Shown piece after piece: positions 1-7,992 of a stretch of 11,869 nt of DNA (its first letter is position 1; each line of letters starts with the position of its first letter). The notes beneath the pieces were generated by a model. The model did no database searches, was not told the origin of the DNA, and saw only the letters and a list, made by a program, of their open reading frames with translations. This stretch comes from JAKAJA01 sp037440125. Its GTDB lineage: Bacteria; Acidobacteriota; UBA4820; DSQY01. The stretch covers positions 1 through 11,869 of the forward strand of contig JBBIUU010000092.1 in the NCBI GenBank assembly GCA_037440125.1, read 5' to 3'. The position numbers were made by a program, and so were the translations under genes.

Positions 1-579
1 GACCTCTTCCAGTCGTGGGACGTGATGCGCATGAAGTTCCTCGGGGTCAACACCGTCCTCATGGCGAGGGAGAAGGGGAAGCTCGTCGCCGTCTCGAGCA
101 CCCCAATCCTGGGCAGGGCCCGCTGGATCTCCCGGGCCGAATCTGCGCCCGATCACCTCGCGGCGACTCAAAGGGCGCTCAAGGACGGCGCTTGGGCCCA
201 GACGGTCTTCCTGGAGGAAAGGGCCGGGAGCCCCTCGGGTTCCGGAGGGGAGCGGCCGAGCGGCGCTACGGTGGCTTGTCAGCAGGACAGGCCCACCCGC
301 TCGGAATGGACCGTCTCGGCGCCCGCCGACGGATATCTCCTCCTGCGGGACTTGTACTGGCCGGGCTGGCGAGCGACGGTCGACGGTCGGGCGACCGAGA
401 TCCTCGCGGCGGACGGTGTCTTTCGGGCCGTGCCCGTCCCGGCGGGGACCCACGAGGTCCGGTTCCGTTACTTCCCGGCCTCCTTCGCGTGGGGCCTCGC
501 CATCTCGGGCACGGCGCTCGCCGCGCTCGCGGTGTGCGTCGCCCGCGGGGTCAGGTCTCGCGGGAAGGTGCGGCCGTGA
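1..579 (+). CDS. YfhO-family membrane protein, C-terminal part (5' truncated by window)
   Basis: The frame is open from base 1, so this is the last 192 codons of a longer gene. What remains is the extracytoplasmic C-terminal domain and last membrane helix typical of YfhO-family (GT-C type) proteins. The diagnostic stretch is DLYWPGWRATVDG (visible residues 117-129), followed by an ILAADGVFRAVPVPAG segment, HEVRFRYFP (151-159) and a closing helix at about 162-181, then a short basic tail. This PGW-x-VDG / PAG-H-V-x-F-x-Y pattern recurs at the end of the complete YfhO-family gene at 3724-6060. YfhO-family proteins are linked to transfer of sugars from lipid carriers on the outer membrane face; the substrate here is unknown. 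GTG at 22 and ATG at 25 are internal codons, not starts, because the sequence before them stays open and homologous-looking. The stop overlaps the next GTG start (GTGA at 576-579). Composition is GC-rich, like the next two genes. Confidence 0.8.
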   Translation, partial: DLFQSWDVMRMKFLGVNTVLMAREKGKLVAVSSTPILGRARWISRAESAPDHLAATQRALKDGAWAQTVFLEERAGSPSGSGGERPSGATVACQQDRPTRSEWTVSAPADGYLLLRDLYWPGWRATVDGRATEILAADGVFRAVPVPAGTHEVRFRYFPASFAWGLAISGTALAALAVCVARGVRSRGKVRP

Positions 580-2162
580 GCGCCGCCGGCGCTCCGGGCG
601 CGGCGGGGTTCCTTCCCGCGAAATGGGTCTCCGCAGGGGTCTCCGCTCTCGTGGTCCTCTTCCTCCTCCTCAAGATAGGCCCCGTGGCCACCCCGGCGAA
701 GTGGGACGAATGCCTCTACGTCTACGACGCGCACCGGGTGCTTGAGGGCCAGGTGGCCTACCGGGACTTCTTCAACTTCACGCCGCCGGGCATCTTCTAC
801 ACGCTCGCGGCGTGGTCGCTCCCTTGGGCCGCCGACCGCCCCCTCACCGCCGGACGCTACTACGCGCTGGCCGGTGCGCTCTTGGCCGCCTGGCTCATCT
901 TCCGAACCCTCCGGCGTGCCGGGTGGGGCCGCGGGCTCGCGACGGCCGCCGCCGCCCTGTTCCCCGTGGCCATCTTCGCCTTCTGGCCCGTCCCCTCTCA
1001 CCACTGGCTGGGCCTCCTGCCCTGGCTTGCGTCCCTGGAGGCCTACGATTTCGGGGCGGGGCGGGTGAGGGGCCCGTGGGGCTGGGCCTGGATCGGCGCC
1101 ACGGGCGCGCTCGCCTTCCTCTCCCTCCAGACGTGCTTTCTGGAGCTCGCGACGCTTTGGGGCGCATTGTGGCTCCTTCGCGACGTGCGGAAGGGGCGCT
1201 CCTTCGCCTCCTGCGCGCTCGGCTTCGCGGTCGTCGCAGGCCCGGCCCTCGTCGCCATCGCCCTTGCGGGGGCGCTCCCCGCCATGGTCCGGGACGTGGT
1301 GCTGTGGACGGGAGGGAGCTACGCGGCCGAGGGCGGGCCCAACGCCGTCCGCTTGCTCGAGGACCTTCCGCTGAGGCTTGGGGGCCTGTGGGAGAGGCCC
1401 ACCCTGAGCGTGTTCCTCTGGGTTCCGTGGGCCGTGGCGGGCACGCTGGCCTACTTGGGCCTCGCCGCCCTGGGCCTCGGCTTTCTGGGGCTGATGGGCC
1501 GCGAGCTCTGGTCCGCTCTCCGCGAGCGGAAGCTGGGGGGAGGGCTGCTGGCGCCCGCCGCCGTGCTGACCGCGGCAGACCTCGCGCTCTTCCTCCGCGG
1601 GAAGACCGACTGGCTCCACCTCACCTACGCGCTCGTCCCCGTGGGCGTGGCTTGGGCCGTGGCGCTGCCGCCGCCGGACCTCGGCGGCAAGGCGTCGCGC
1701 GCCCTGAAATGGTGCCTGGGCCTCCTCCTGGGCGCCTCGGTCCTCTTCCATCTCGGCTACCTGACGTCCCACCGCCCCAGCGCCTGGGAGTTCACCGACG
1801 TGGACCGCCCCACCCGCGAGGCTCCCGTGAACGCCTGGCTGAGGGCGCGGCCCTGGCTCGGAGCCGAGGACACGATCGCGGCCTTTCCCGAAGGGGGTCA
1901 GGTCTATCTCTACGTTCGCGAGGCGGCCGTCGGGCACACGCTCTTCCTCCCGCTCTCCGACCATCTGCACACGGCGGGAGAGCACGCCGAAGTGGCCGGG
2001 GAGCTGAGAGCGCGCGCCCCGCGCTGCGTGGTGCTCACGGCGGATAGGGAGGGGGACTATCTCGACCCCGCCTCGCCCGTCGCGGCCGTGCTCCGGGGCG
2101 ATTACGAGCGCCTGGCGGTCGTGGGTGACGCCGTGGTCTACCTGCGGAGGCGCGGGCCGTGA
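576..2162 (+). CDS. GT-C-like (glycosyltransferase family 39-type) membrane protein, paralog A
   Basis: A 528-residue polytopic membrane protein with a C-terminal soluble domain. The first helix (about 17-33) is followed by an acidic first outer loop, WDE (43-45), then GQVAYRDFF (58-66) and TPPG (69-72). This arrangement is typical of GT-C sugar transferases of the family 39/ArnT type, where a loop Asp/Glu is catalytic. Further marks shared with the paralogs are SHHW (141-144), a DWLHL motif, TDVDRP (407-412), AAFPEGG, and YLDPASPV near the end. About ten hydrophobic segments can be seen. The GTG at 576 is chosen because it has a GGAAGG ribosome site 8-9 bases upstream and overlaps the previous stop as GTGA; the frame stays open much further upstream but only as a shadow of the preceding gene. 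The likely role is transfer of a sugar from a polyprenyl-phosphate donor outside the cytoplasmic membrane. That is family inference, and donor and acceptor are unknown. Confidence 0.75.
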   Translation: MSAAGAPGAAGFLPAKWVSAGVSALVVLFLLLKIGPVATPAKWDECLYVYDAHRVLEGQVAYRDFFNFTPPGIFYTLAAWSLPWAADRPLTAGRYYALAGALLAAWLIFRTLRRAGWGRGLATAAAALFPVAIFAFWPVPSHHWLGLLPWLASLEAYDFGAGRVRGPWGWAWIGATGALAFLSLQTCFLELATLWGALWLLRDVRKGRSFASCALGFAVVAGPALVAIALAGALPAMVRDVVLWTGGSYAAEGGPNAVRLLEDLPLRLGGLWERPTLSVFLWVPWAVAGTLAYLGLAALGLGFLGLMGRELWSALRERKLGGGLLAPAAVLTAADLALFLRGKTDWLHLTYALVPVGVAWAVALPPPDLGGKASRALKWCLGLLLGASVLFHLGYLTSHRPSAWEFTDVDRPTREAPVNAWLRARPWLGAEDTIAAFPEGGQVYLYVREAAVGHTLFLPLSDHLHTAGEHAEVAGELRARAPRCVVLTADREGDYLDPASPVAAVLRGDYERLAVVGDAVVYLRRRGP

Positions 2163-3727
2163 AGACGCGCCCGATCCTCCTCGGGTCCCTCCTGCTCCTC
2201 TTTGTCGTCCTGGCGGCGCAGGTCAGCCCGGTCCTCAACCCGCCCCGGTGGGACGAGTTCATCGTGGTTTACGACGCCCAGCGCATCGCCTCGGGCCAGG
2301 TGCCCTACCGGGACTTCTTCAACTTCATCCCGCCCGGGATCTTCTTCGCGCTCGCGCCCCTCGGCCCCCTCTCGGGCGGGCACTACCTCACCGCGGCGCG
2401 ATACGCCTCCTCCGCGGTCCTCCTCCTCACCTGGGTCCTGCTCGCACTGGGGCTCCGACGCGCGGGATGGCCTTCTGCGGCGGCCACCCTCTGGGCCGCG
2501 GTGCCCGCGGTGGCGCTCTACGGCTTCTGGGGGGTTTCGTCCCACCACTGGTTCGCGGCGCTCTGCGCAGCGGGGATCTTGGCCATGCTCGCAGGGAAGC
2601 CCGGGGTGCGGCCTTGGCGGTGGCTGGCCGCTGGGGTCCTGGCCGGCCTGGCGGCGACCTTCGTCCAGACCGTGGGGCTCGGCCTCGCGGCCTTCGTCCT
2701 CGTCCTCGCCGTTCTGGATTCCCCTCCGAGAAGATCACCCGCGGCGTGGGCCGCCGCAGGGGTCTGCGCCGTGTGGGGGCCGCTCCTGCTGGGCCTGGCG
2801 CTTCTCGGCGCCGCGGGCGACTTCCTGCGGGACGTGATCCTCTGGCCCATGCAGAACTACTCGCGGGGCGGCAACGAGAACGCGGGGGCGGTCCTGCAGG
2901 ACCTCCCGTGGCGTCTGGGCGACCTCGCGGCCTCCTACCGGACCGACGCGTCCTTGCCGCGGGCCCTGGTGACGGCCGCCGGCTTCGCCCTCTACTCCGC
3001 CGTCCTCACCGCGTTTGCGCTGATCCTCTGGGCCGCGCTGCGCGCCGTGGGGCGGGCTCTCAAGGAGCGGGCCGTGAAAGCGCCGTGGCCCCTCGCGGCT
3101 TCCTTCGCCGTGTTGTTGGCCGTGGGCCTGAGCCTTCGCGGCAACGCCAACTGGCTCCACCTCGTCTACCTCCTCGCGTGCCTCGGCCCCCTCGTCCTCG
3201 TGTCGCTTCCGCCGTGGGGATCGTGGCGGCGGGGAAGCCGGGTCTTCGCCCAGGCACTCCTCGGCGTCCTCCTCGCTGCGGGATTCCTCTATCAGACGCG
3301 CGGCCTGTGGTTCCACGCCCCGGCGGCGTGGGAGTTCATCGACGTGGACCGCTCCCTGCGTGAGCAACCCGTCAACGCGTGGCTGCGGAGCCCCGGCGTC
3401 CTCGCTCTGGGCGACACCCTCGCGGCCTTCCCTGAGGGCGGCGAGGTCTATCTCTACGCTGCACCGGCCGCCGTGGGCTACACCTATTTCCGCCCTCTGA
3501 GCGAGCGGTACAACTCGGCCGAGGACCACGCGGCGGTCGCCCGCCAGATCGATCAGAGAAAGCCGAAGTTCATCCTCGTGCCGCCCGACATGGAACGCGA
3601 CTATCTCGATCCCGCCTCGCCCGTGGGCGTGGCAATCGCGGCCGGGTATACGCGGGACCGCGTGGTCGGCAACGCCGTGGTCTACCGGCTACTTCCGAAG
3701 GTGCACGATGGGGAGTCACACCCGTGA
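2159..3727 (+). CDS. GT-C-like (glycosyltransferase family 39-type) membrane protein, paralog B
   Basis: A 522-residue membrane protein clearly homologous to the preceding gene along its whole length, so the two form a tandem duplication. The start is GTG at 2159 with GGAGG at 2146-2150 and a GTGA overlap with the previous stop. The N-terminal signal-anchor-like helix (about 5-24) leads to WDE (31-33), GQVPYRDFF (46-54), IPPG (57-60) and SHHW (128-131). NWLHL, IDVDRS, AAFPEGGEVYLY and DYLDPASPV follow in the same order as in paralog A. A 24-base DNA stretch encoding the YRDFFNF core is identical in both genes (757-780 and 2304-2327). The C-terminus carries a short extra tail (KVHDGESHP) beyond the family end, just where base composition begins to fall. 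It is probably a sugar transferase acting on the periplasmic face of the inner membrane; the substrate cannot be read from the sequence. Confidence 0.75.
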   Translation: MKTRPILLGSLLLLFVVLAAQVSPVLNPPRWDEFIVVYDAQRIASGQVPYRDFFNFIPPGIFFALAPLGPLSGGHYLTAARYASSAVLLLTWVLLALGLRRAGWPSAAATLWAAVPAVALYGFWGVSSHHWFAALCAAGILAMLAGKPGVRPWRWLAAGVLAGLAATFVQTVGLGLAAFVLVLAVLDSPPRRSPAAWAAAGVCAVWGPLLLGLALLGAAGDFLRDVILWPMQNYSRGGNENAGAVLQDLPWRLGDLAASYRTDASLPRALVTAAGFALYSAVLTAFALILWAALRAVGRALKERAVKAPWPLAASFAVLLAVGLSLRGNANWLHLVYLLACLGPLVLVSLPPWGSWRRGSRVFAQALLGVLLAAGFLYQTRGLWFHAPAAWEFIDVDRSLREQPVNAWLRSPGVLALGDTLAAFPEGGEVYLYAAPAAVGYTYFRPLSERYNSAEDHAAVARQIDQRKPKFILVPPDMERDYLDPASPVGVAIAAGYTRDRVVGNAVVYRLLPKVHDGESHP

Positions 3728-6060
3728 ACACGCTGAGCGAGCCTTCCCTTCATCCGCGGGGTCACCGGTCTTTCCGAGCATGGCCGTTTCTTTTCGCCCT
3801 CGCACTGTGGGTGACCTGGTTCTGGCCAATTCTCCTCCAGCACAAGAACTTGATGGGGTACCACCTTCTCGATCCTAGAACGACGGGCGCTCCGCTTTCG
3901 CTCGTTCCCGAGAAGGAGGGCCTATGGCCCATCAGAGAGGACACCTCTCTTCACATGATGTTCATGCCCTACAAGATGTTCCTTGCCCGACAATTTCACT
4001 CAGGACACTTTCCTCTCTGGAACCCCGAGATGGCCTGTGGCCAACCCGTTGCAGCGGACCCGGTATATGAGCCCTTCTCGCCCTTTTTTTTGCCCTTCAT
4101 GATCGCCCCGTCTGCCTGGATGTTCTCCATCGGGATTGCTCTGCACGCATTCTTTGGGATCCTTGGTTTTGCTCTTTTTTGGCGCGAACGAGGGCTTGAT
4201 TGGTCCCCAGCCGTTCTAGGCGGCTCACTCATGGCCCTAAACCCGCTCACCGTTCAGACCCTCGTGGTCTCAAACTCTTGGGGGCTCTGGAGTTTGGGGT
4301 GGGCGTTCTGGGGGTGTGAGCGCGTGGTTCGTCGGCGGTCTCATGGGGGAGCCATTCTCGCCTGCGGCATCGGCTTGGTGGTTCTCACTGGACACATTGT
4401 TGTGGGATTGTTTCAGGTCATCATGCTGACGGCATATGGTTGGTGTTCCGATAGCGCCAGTCCTGCGTTGAGCAAAATGAATCGGTGGGTGGTGATTGGG
4501 CTGCTTTCTTTCGCTCTCTCCGCCGTAACCGTCCTGCCCTTCATCGCAAGCCTTCATACGGTTTGGACCTACAAGGACCTGTGGAATGGGGGGCCGTACC
4601 TCCCGTGGTGGTTCCTCGCAGACCCTAAGAGCACCGTCTACATCCCGCTCCCTGTCTGGTCCCTGGCCGGGCTGGGGTTCATGAACTCCAGGAAGGCGGG
4701 GAGGTGGATATTCCTGGGAATCACTTTGGTTGGCCTGCTCATCATGGCCCCATGGGTCATCCAAGGCCCCATCCGCTGGTTCCTTAGCCTTGGGGGTTAT
4801 CTAGTCGGCGCCTACGGCGAGGAATGGGTTCGATTCGGCATCACGGGGCTGGCGGTTATCGGCCTGTCGCTCTACTTCGGCGGTACCCCGGTTCGAGCCA
4901 TGCGCCGAAGCCTTCAAGGTCTGGCGGGGGGTGCGGGACTCGGGTTGCTTATAGCCTGGCTTGCTTCGGTCCATACCTTTGAGGACTTTGCGTACGTACA
5001 GCACAGAGGGGTCGCTCTGGTCGAGTTGGTGTGCGAGGCGCTCCTGGTGGTTGGTTGGATGACAGGAGCACACCGGTGGGCTAGGTCAACTTCGCTCGCC
5101 GCGGGTTCTCTCATCATCCTTTTACCCCTGGTGCTTCCATTTAGTCTCTGGCGACTTTGCACGGAAACCGATCTCACGCGGCCCGAGACAGCACCCGAAG
5201 TGGTTCGAGCCATCAGCGCCGGTGGAGGCGCTTCGGGGAGCTGGCGCTTCTCAGGCGAGTATCTGAGACGCGCCGACGACATGCCGGATCTGTCTCCCAA
5301 CCAGGGGTTGAACTGGGGGCTCTCCGACGTCAGGACCAACAGCCCCATGGTGCTGAATTCCTATGCCCAATTCGCGCGGCATTGGCAAATTCCGGGGCTC
5401 GGACAATCCCAGTGGCTACCCAGACAGGGAGCGGAGGTTCTCGCCTTTCTGGGAGCGCGGTGGATTGTCCGGGACAGCGTCAGGCCACCGCTAAAGGAAT
5501 GGATCAAGAGGCGTCCCACGAGGAGAGAGTTGCGCCCGTCGAGCCTAATAGTTGAGCAAATCCCTTCTGCGCAAGCTTGGGTTCGTACCGTTGGTGGGTG
5601 GGAGGCCATCCCTGACGTCGAGCGGCAGCTCGTCAAGACCTATCAGCTCATCGACAGCGGCGCATGGCGGTCCAAAGCAGTGATCGAGGGGGACAGATGT
5701 TCCTCCGAAACAACGCCGGCTTCTTGGATAGCACCTGCTCTCTCTTGGATTGAAGGCGGCCCGAACGAATGGGGATGGGAGGTGTGCGGGAAGGACCGCA
5801 GCCTTCTCCTCGTTCTTCAGAACTTCCACTCAGGCTGGCGCTGCAACCTCGACGGGAAGGAAGCGCCCATCCTCCGGACGTATGGAAGCTTCATGGGCGT
5901 CATGGTTCCGCCGGGCGCTCACAGGGTGCACTTGAGATACCATGATCCCTGGTTCGCCTTCGGTGCGCTGCTGAGCGCACTGGCCTGGGTCGTCGTTCCG
6001 ACCTGGGCGTTATTCGGGTATCTCGTCCATCGGGTATCGACCGCACAGGGGGCCGAATGA
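3724..6060 (+). CDS. YfhO-family membrane protein (putative GT-C glycosyltransferase)
   Basis: A 778-residue protein, a normal length for the YfhO family. After the first helix (about 21-38) the first outer loop carries an Asp (D73, in REDTSLHMMF), then FPLWNP (96-101) and CGQP. This is the family's signature order: acidic residue, PLWNP, G-x-P. About a dozen hydrophobic segments follow, then a soluble region, then the closing domain with NFHSGWRCNLDG (700-711), PPGAHRVHLRY and a last helix. The same closing pattern ends the gene at 1-579. The start is GTG 3724 with GGGGAG at 3710-3715 and a GTGA overlap with the previous stop. GC content and codon choice differ sharply from the genes on either side (28 G+C in bases 4381-4440, with many T- or A-ending codons), which suggests a different origin. 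By family it should move a glycosyl unit from a lipid carrier on the outer face of the membrane; the actual target is unknown. Confidence 0.8.
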   Translation: MNTLSEPSLHPRGHRSFRAWPFLFALALWVTWFWPILLQHKNLMGYHLLDPRTTGAPLSLVPEKEGLWPIREDTSLHMMFMPYKMFLARQFHSGHFPLWNPEMACGQPVAADPVYEPFSPFFLPFMIAPSAWMFSIGIALHAFFGILGFALFWRERGLDWSPAVLGGSLMALNPLTVQTLVVSNSWGLWSLGWAFWGCERVVRRRSHGGAILACGIGLVVLTGHIVVGLFQVIMLTAYGWCSDSASPALSKMNRWVVIGLLSFALSAVTVLPFIASLHTVWTYKDLWNGGPYLPWWFLADPKSTVYIPLPVWSLAGLGFMNSRKAGRWIFLGITLVGLLIMAPWVIQGPIRWFLSLGGYLVGAYGEEWVRFGITGLAVIGLSLYFGGTPVRAMRRSLQGLAGGAGLGLLIAWLASVHTFEDFAYVQHRGVALVELVCEALLVVGWMTGAHRWARSTSLAAGSLIILLPLVLPFSLWRLCTETDLTRPETAPEVVRAISAGGGASGSWRFSGEYLRRADDMPDLSPNQGLNWGLSDVRTNSPMVLNSYAQFARHWQIPGLGQSQWLPRQGAEVLAFLGARWIVRDSVRPPLKEWIKRRPTRRELRPSSLIVEQIPSAQAWVRTVGGWEAIPDVERQLVKTYQLIDSGAWRSKAVIEGDRCSSETTPASWIAPALSWIEGGPNEWGWEVCGKDRSLLLVLQNFHSGWRCNLDGKEAPILRTYGSFMGVMVPPGAHRVHLRYHDPWFAFGALLSALAWVVVPTWALFGYLVHRVSTAQGAE

Positions 6061-7991
6061 TCTTTGGTGGCAAGATTCGCGATGTGATCCTCAAAGAACA
6101 TCTTCCGCTGATCGGGTGGACCGCGCTGGCTGTGTTGTACCGAGGCTACTCCTACGCCGTTGGCGACCAGAACCTCTACCTACCGTTTGTCCTGCACTGG
6201 AACGACCCAAGCTTGTTCCCGAATGATTACCTATTCTGGCTGAAGTTTCCCAGAGAGTCTTTAACTTGGGTGGCATTAGCCCATCTCGTCAATCACTTCG
6301 ACCTGAAGGTGGTTCTTCTTGCGCTTTACCTGGCTACGAGCTACTTGACGCTTTGGGCGGCATTTCGACTCGGACTCGCCTGGTCCAAACAACGGCTTTC
6401 GGCTTGGGTGATGGTGCTCCTTTGGACTCCGGTCTACGAGTTGCCCGGAAGTGCACAGGACACAATGGATCCCTATCTCACCACGAGGAATATGGCCTAT
6501 ATGTTGGCCATGTGGGCATTGGTCGCCTTCCTCAAATCGAAGCCTTTCCGTGTGGCATTTCTTCTCTGTGGGGGAGTATTCGTTCACCTAATTTCGGAAA
6601 TTCAGGTTGTATGCGCTTGCTCCCTTGTCTACCTGGACGAGCGGAGGATGAAGCGTTTTGCTTTGCTTCTCGTTTCGATCGGGGGCTGTGTCCTTGCAGT
6701 CTTGTCCCTATCCAGGGGGGCCCAGGGCGGTCACGATATGCTAGGGTTTTACGACAGTACTTGGTACGCCATCGCCGCTCGAGGGGCGGGGTGTCTCTTT
6801 CCAGAGTCGTGGCTCCCCAGATATTGGGTCCATATTTTCGTCGTGCTAGGGGCCTACGTCCTCCTTGCCGGCTACGCAGCGGTTCGTCGGGAATGGCAGG
6901 ATGCGGACACGCTTGGGCTGGCACTTGTGGGGTGCTCAGTTTTGCTCGGTCTTTTCGCCTATGCCGGTTCGTTGTCCAGGGTTGTCCTGCCCGTTCAGCT
7001 GTCGCTCATGCGAGGCCACATCTTCGTCGTGTTGGTTGCCACCCTATGCATGTCGCGCCTCATTGGTCGCTGCATCGAGTACGGTCGGCCCCTTTCGCTC
7101 TCCCTCGGGGCCCTTGGCGCGGCGTTCTGGATGTCCGACAACGCTGCGGCGCAGGTGTTCGCGGCGCTCGTCGCCGTCGGAGGTTCGGAACTCCTCCGCG
7201 GCGAAGCATACAAACGGTTGGGGCGATGGGTGATTTCCGACAAGGGGAGGAAGTACATTCTCATGGCCATCCTGGCCGTCGTCTCCATCAACGCCTTGGA
7301 CTACTACTTTCTTATCGTGCCCGATTTCGGATGGCCGTCGCAAGGACGTTGGTGGAGCATATGGGGATTCGTCTGCATGTCCATCGCGGGAGCCTGGCTG
7401 TGCAGGGCCAGACCCCGTACCCGGCTCCCGCTGGTACTGTTCCTGTCTTTCGCCCTTTTCGCATTTGTTGAACCCACGCGGTTTGCCGTGGAAACGCTCG
7501 GGCGGACCGAGACCACACGATGGTTCTATGCGTACAGCCGGCCGCATCGCTTCCTTTGGTATCGGTATACGCCCTTGCTGCAGGCCCGGACCGGCCTTGC
7601 CGCCTTGGTTGAAGCGCATGTACCGACTCAAGCTACCGTGATTGTGCCTGCCGGATGGGATAGTTTTCGGCTTATGACGCGCAGAAGCTCGTTTGTGACA
7701 CTCGAAGACATGGTTCCCGCAGAATTCAATCGTCGGTACGCCTTGGAGTGGTACGCCCGGTTTACCGCACTATATGGAGAAGCAGCGCTCGAGGATTACA
7801 GCAGCCACACGGGAGCCCCAGACATTCCGGTTGCGACCTTGTTAAATCTCGCCGAAAGATATCGGTCGATTCACCTCACATATGTCATTACCGACCGATC
7901 CTATCCGTTGGTGGAGATCGGCAGATTCGGAGGTTGGACCCTTTACAGGCTGGAACCCGTTGAGGCCGCTCTACCAATCTTGGAGAAGTAG
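6057..7991 (+). CDS. Polytopic membrane protein, DUF6798-like
   Basis: A 644-residue membrane protein. ATG 6057 overlaps the previous stop as ATGA, and an AGGGGG ribosome site lies just upstream (6047-6052). After the first helix, the first outer loop reads GDQNLYLPFVLHWNDPSLFP (residues 36-55), followed by ND. This is an acidic-loop pattern (D-x-x-x-Y-x-P, then DPSLFP-x-D) seen in large uncharacterised bacterial membrane proteins related to the GT-C fold. About ten to twelve helices follow, with YLTTRNMAYMLAM in the middle. The C-terminal soluble part (about 520-575) has VPTQATVIVPAGWDSFRLMTR, then RRSSFV and a W-Y-x-R-F element. This resembles the DUF6798 pattern of 'P-x-x-A-x-x-x-V-P-P, F-R, R-R-S' as I remember it. 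The function is unproven. The low-GC composition matches the preceding gene, so the two probably travelled together. It could be a glycosyltransferase or a lipid-linked sugar handling protein. Confidence 0.65.
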   Translation: MIFGGKIRDVILKEHLPLIGWTALAVLYRGYSYAVGDQNLYLPFVLHWNDPSLFPNDYLFWLKFPRESLTWVALAHLVNHFDLKVVLLALYLATSYLTLWAAFRLGLAWSKQRLSAWVMVLLWTPVYELPGSAQDTMDPYLTTRNMAYMLAMWALVAFLKSKPFRVAFLLCGGVFVHLISEIQVVCACSLVYLDERRMKRFALLLVSIGGCVLAVLSLSRGAQGGHDMLGFYDSTWYAIAARGAGCLFPESWLPRYWVHIFVVLGAYVLLAGYAAVRREWQDADTLGLALVGCSVLLGLFAYAGSLSRVVLPVQLSLMRGHIFVVLVATLCMSRLIGRCIEYGRPLSLSLGALGAAFWMSDNAAAQVFAALVAVGGSELLRGEAYKRLGRWVISDKGRKYILMAILAVVSINALDYYFLIVPDFGWPSQGRWWSIWGFVCMSIAGAWLCRARPRTRLPLVLFLSFALFAFVEPTRFAVETLGRTETTRWFYAYSRPHRFLWYRYTPLLQARTGLAALVEAHVPTQATVIVPAGWDSFRLMTRRSSFVTLEDMVPAEFNRRYALEWYARFTALYGEAALEDYSSHTGAPDIPVATLLNLAERYRSIHLTYVITDRSYPLVEIGRFGGWTLYRLEPVEAALPILEK

Positions 7992-7992
7992 G

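Noticed and set aside
15..575. Upstream extension of the paralog A frame
   Set aside because: This part overlaps the YfhO remnant in a different frame and encodes low-complexity Arg/Gly sequence; the GTG at 576 with its ribosome site and GTGA overlap is the better start.
757..780. 24-base identical stretch repeated at 2304-2327
   Set aside because: It encodes the conserved YRDFFNF core of two tandem paralogs, so shared ancestry or local gene conversion explains it; it is not a mobile or regulatory repeat.
468..1985. Long 505-codon open frame on the minus strand
   Set aside because: It mirrors the third-position GC bias of the real plus-strand gene; its protein is full of Gly, Arg, Glu and Pro, has no domain pattern and no ribosome site, and would lie antisense within the operon.
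2125..3363. 412-codon plus-strand frame inside paralog B
   Set aside because: It is an Arg/Pro/Gly-rich shadow in another frame of the gene at 2159-3727, which has membrane helices and family motifs.
3660..3760. Mobile-element end or attachment site at the left edge of the low-GC block
   Set aside because: No inverted repeat, tRNA end or direct repeat matching the right edge near 8060 is visible.
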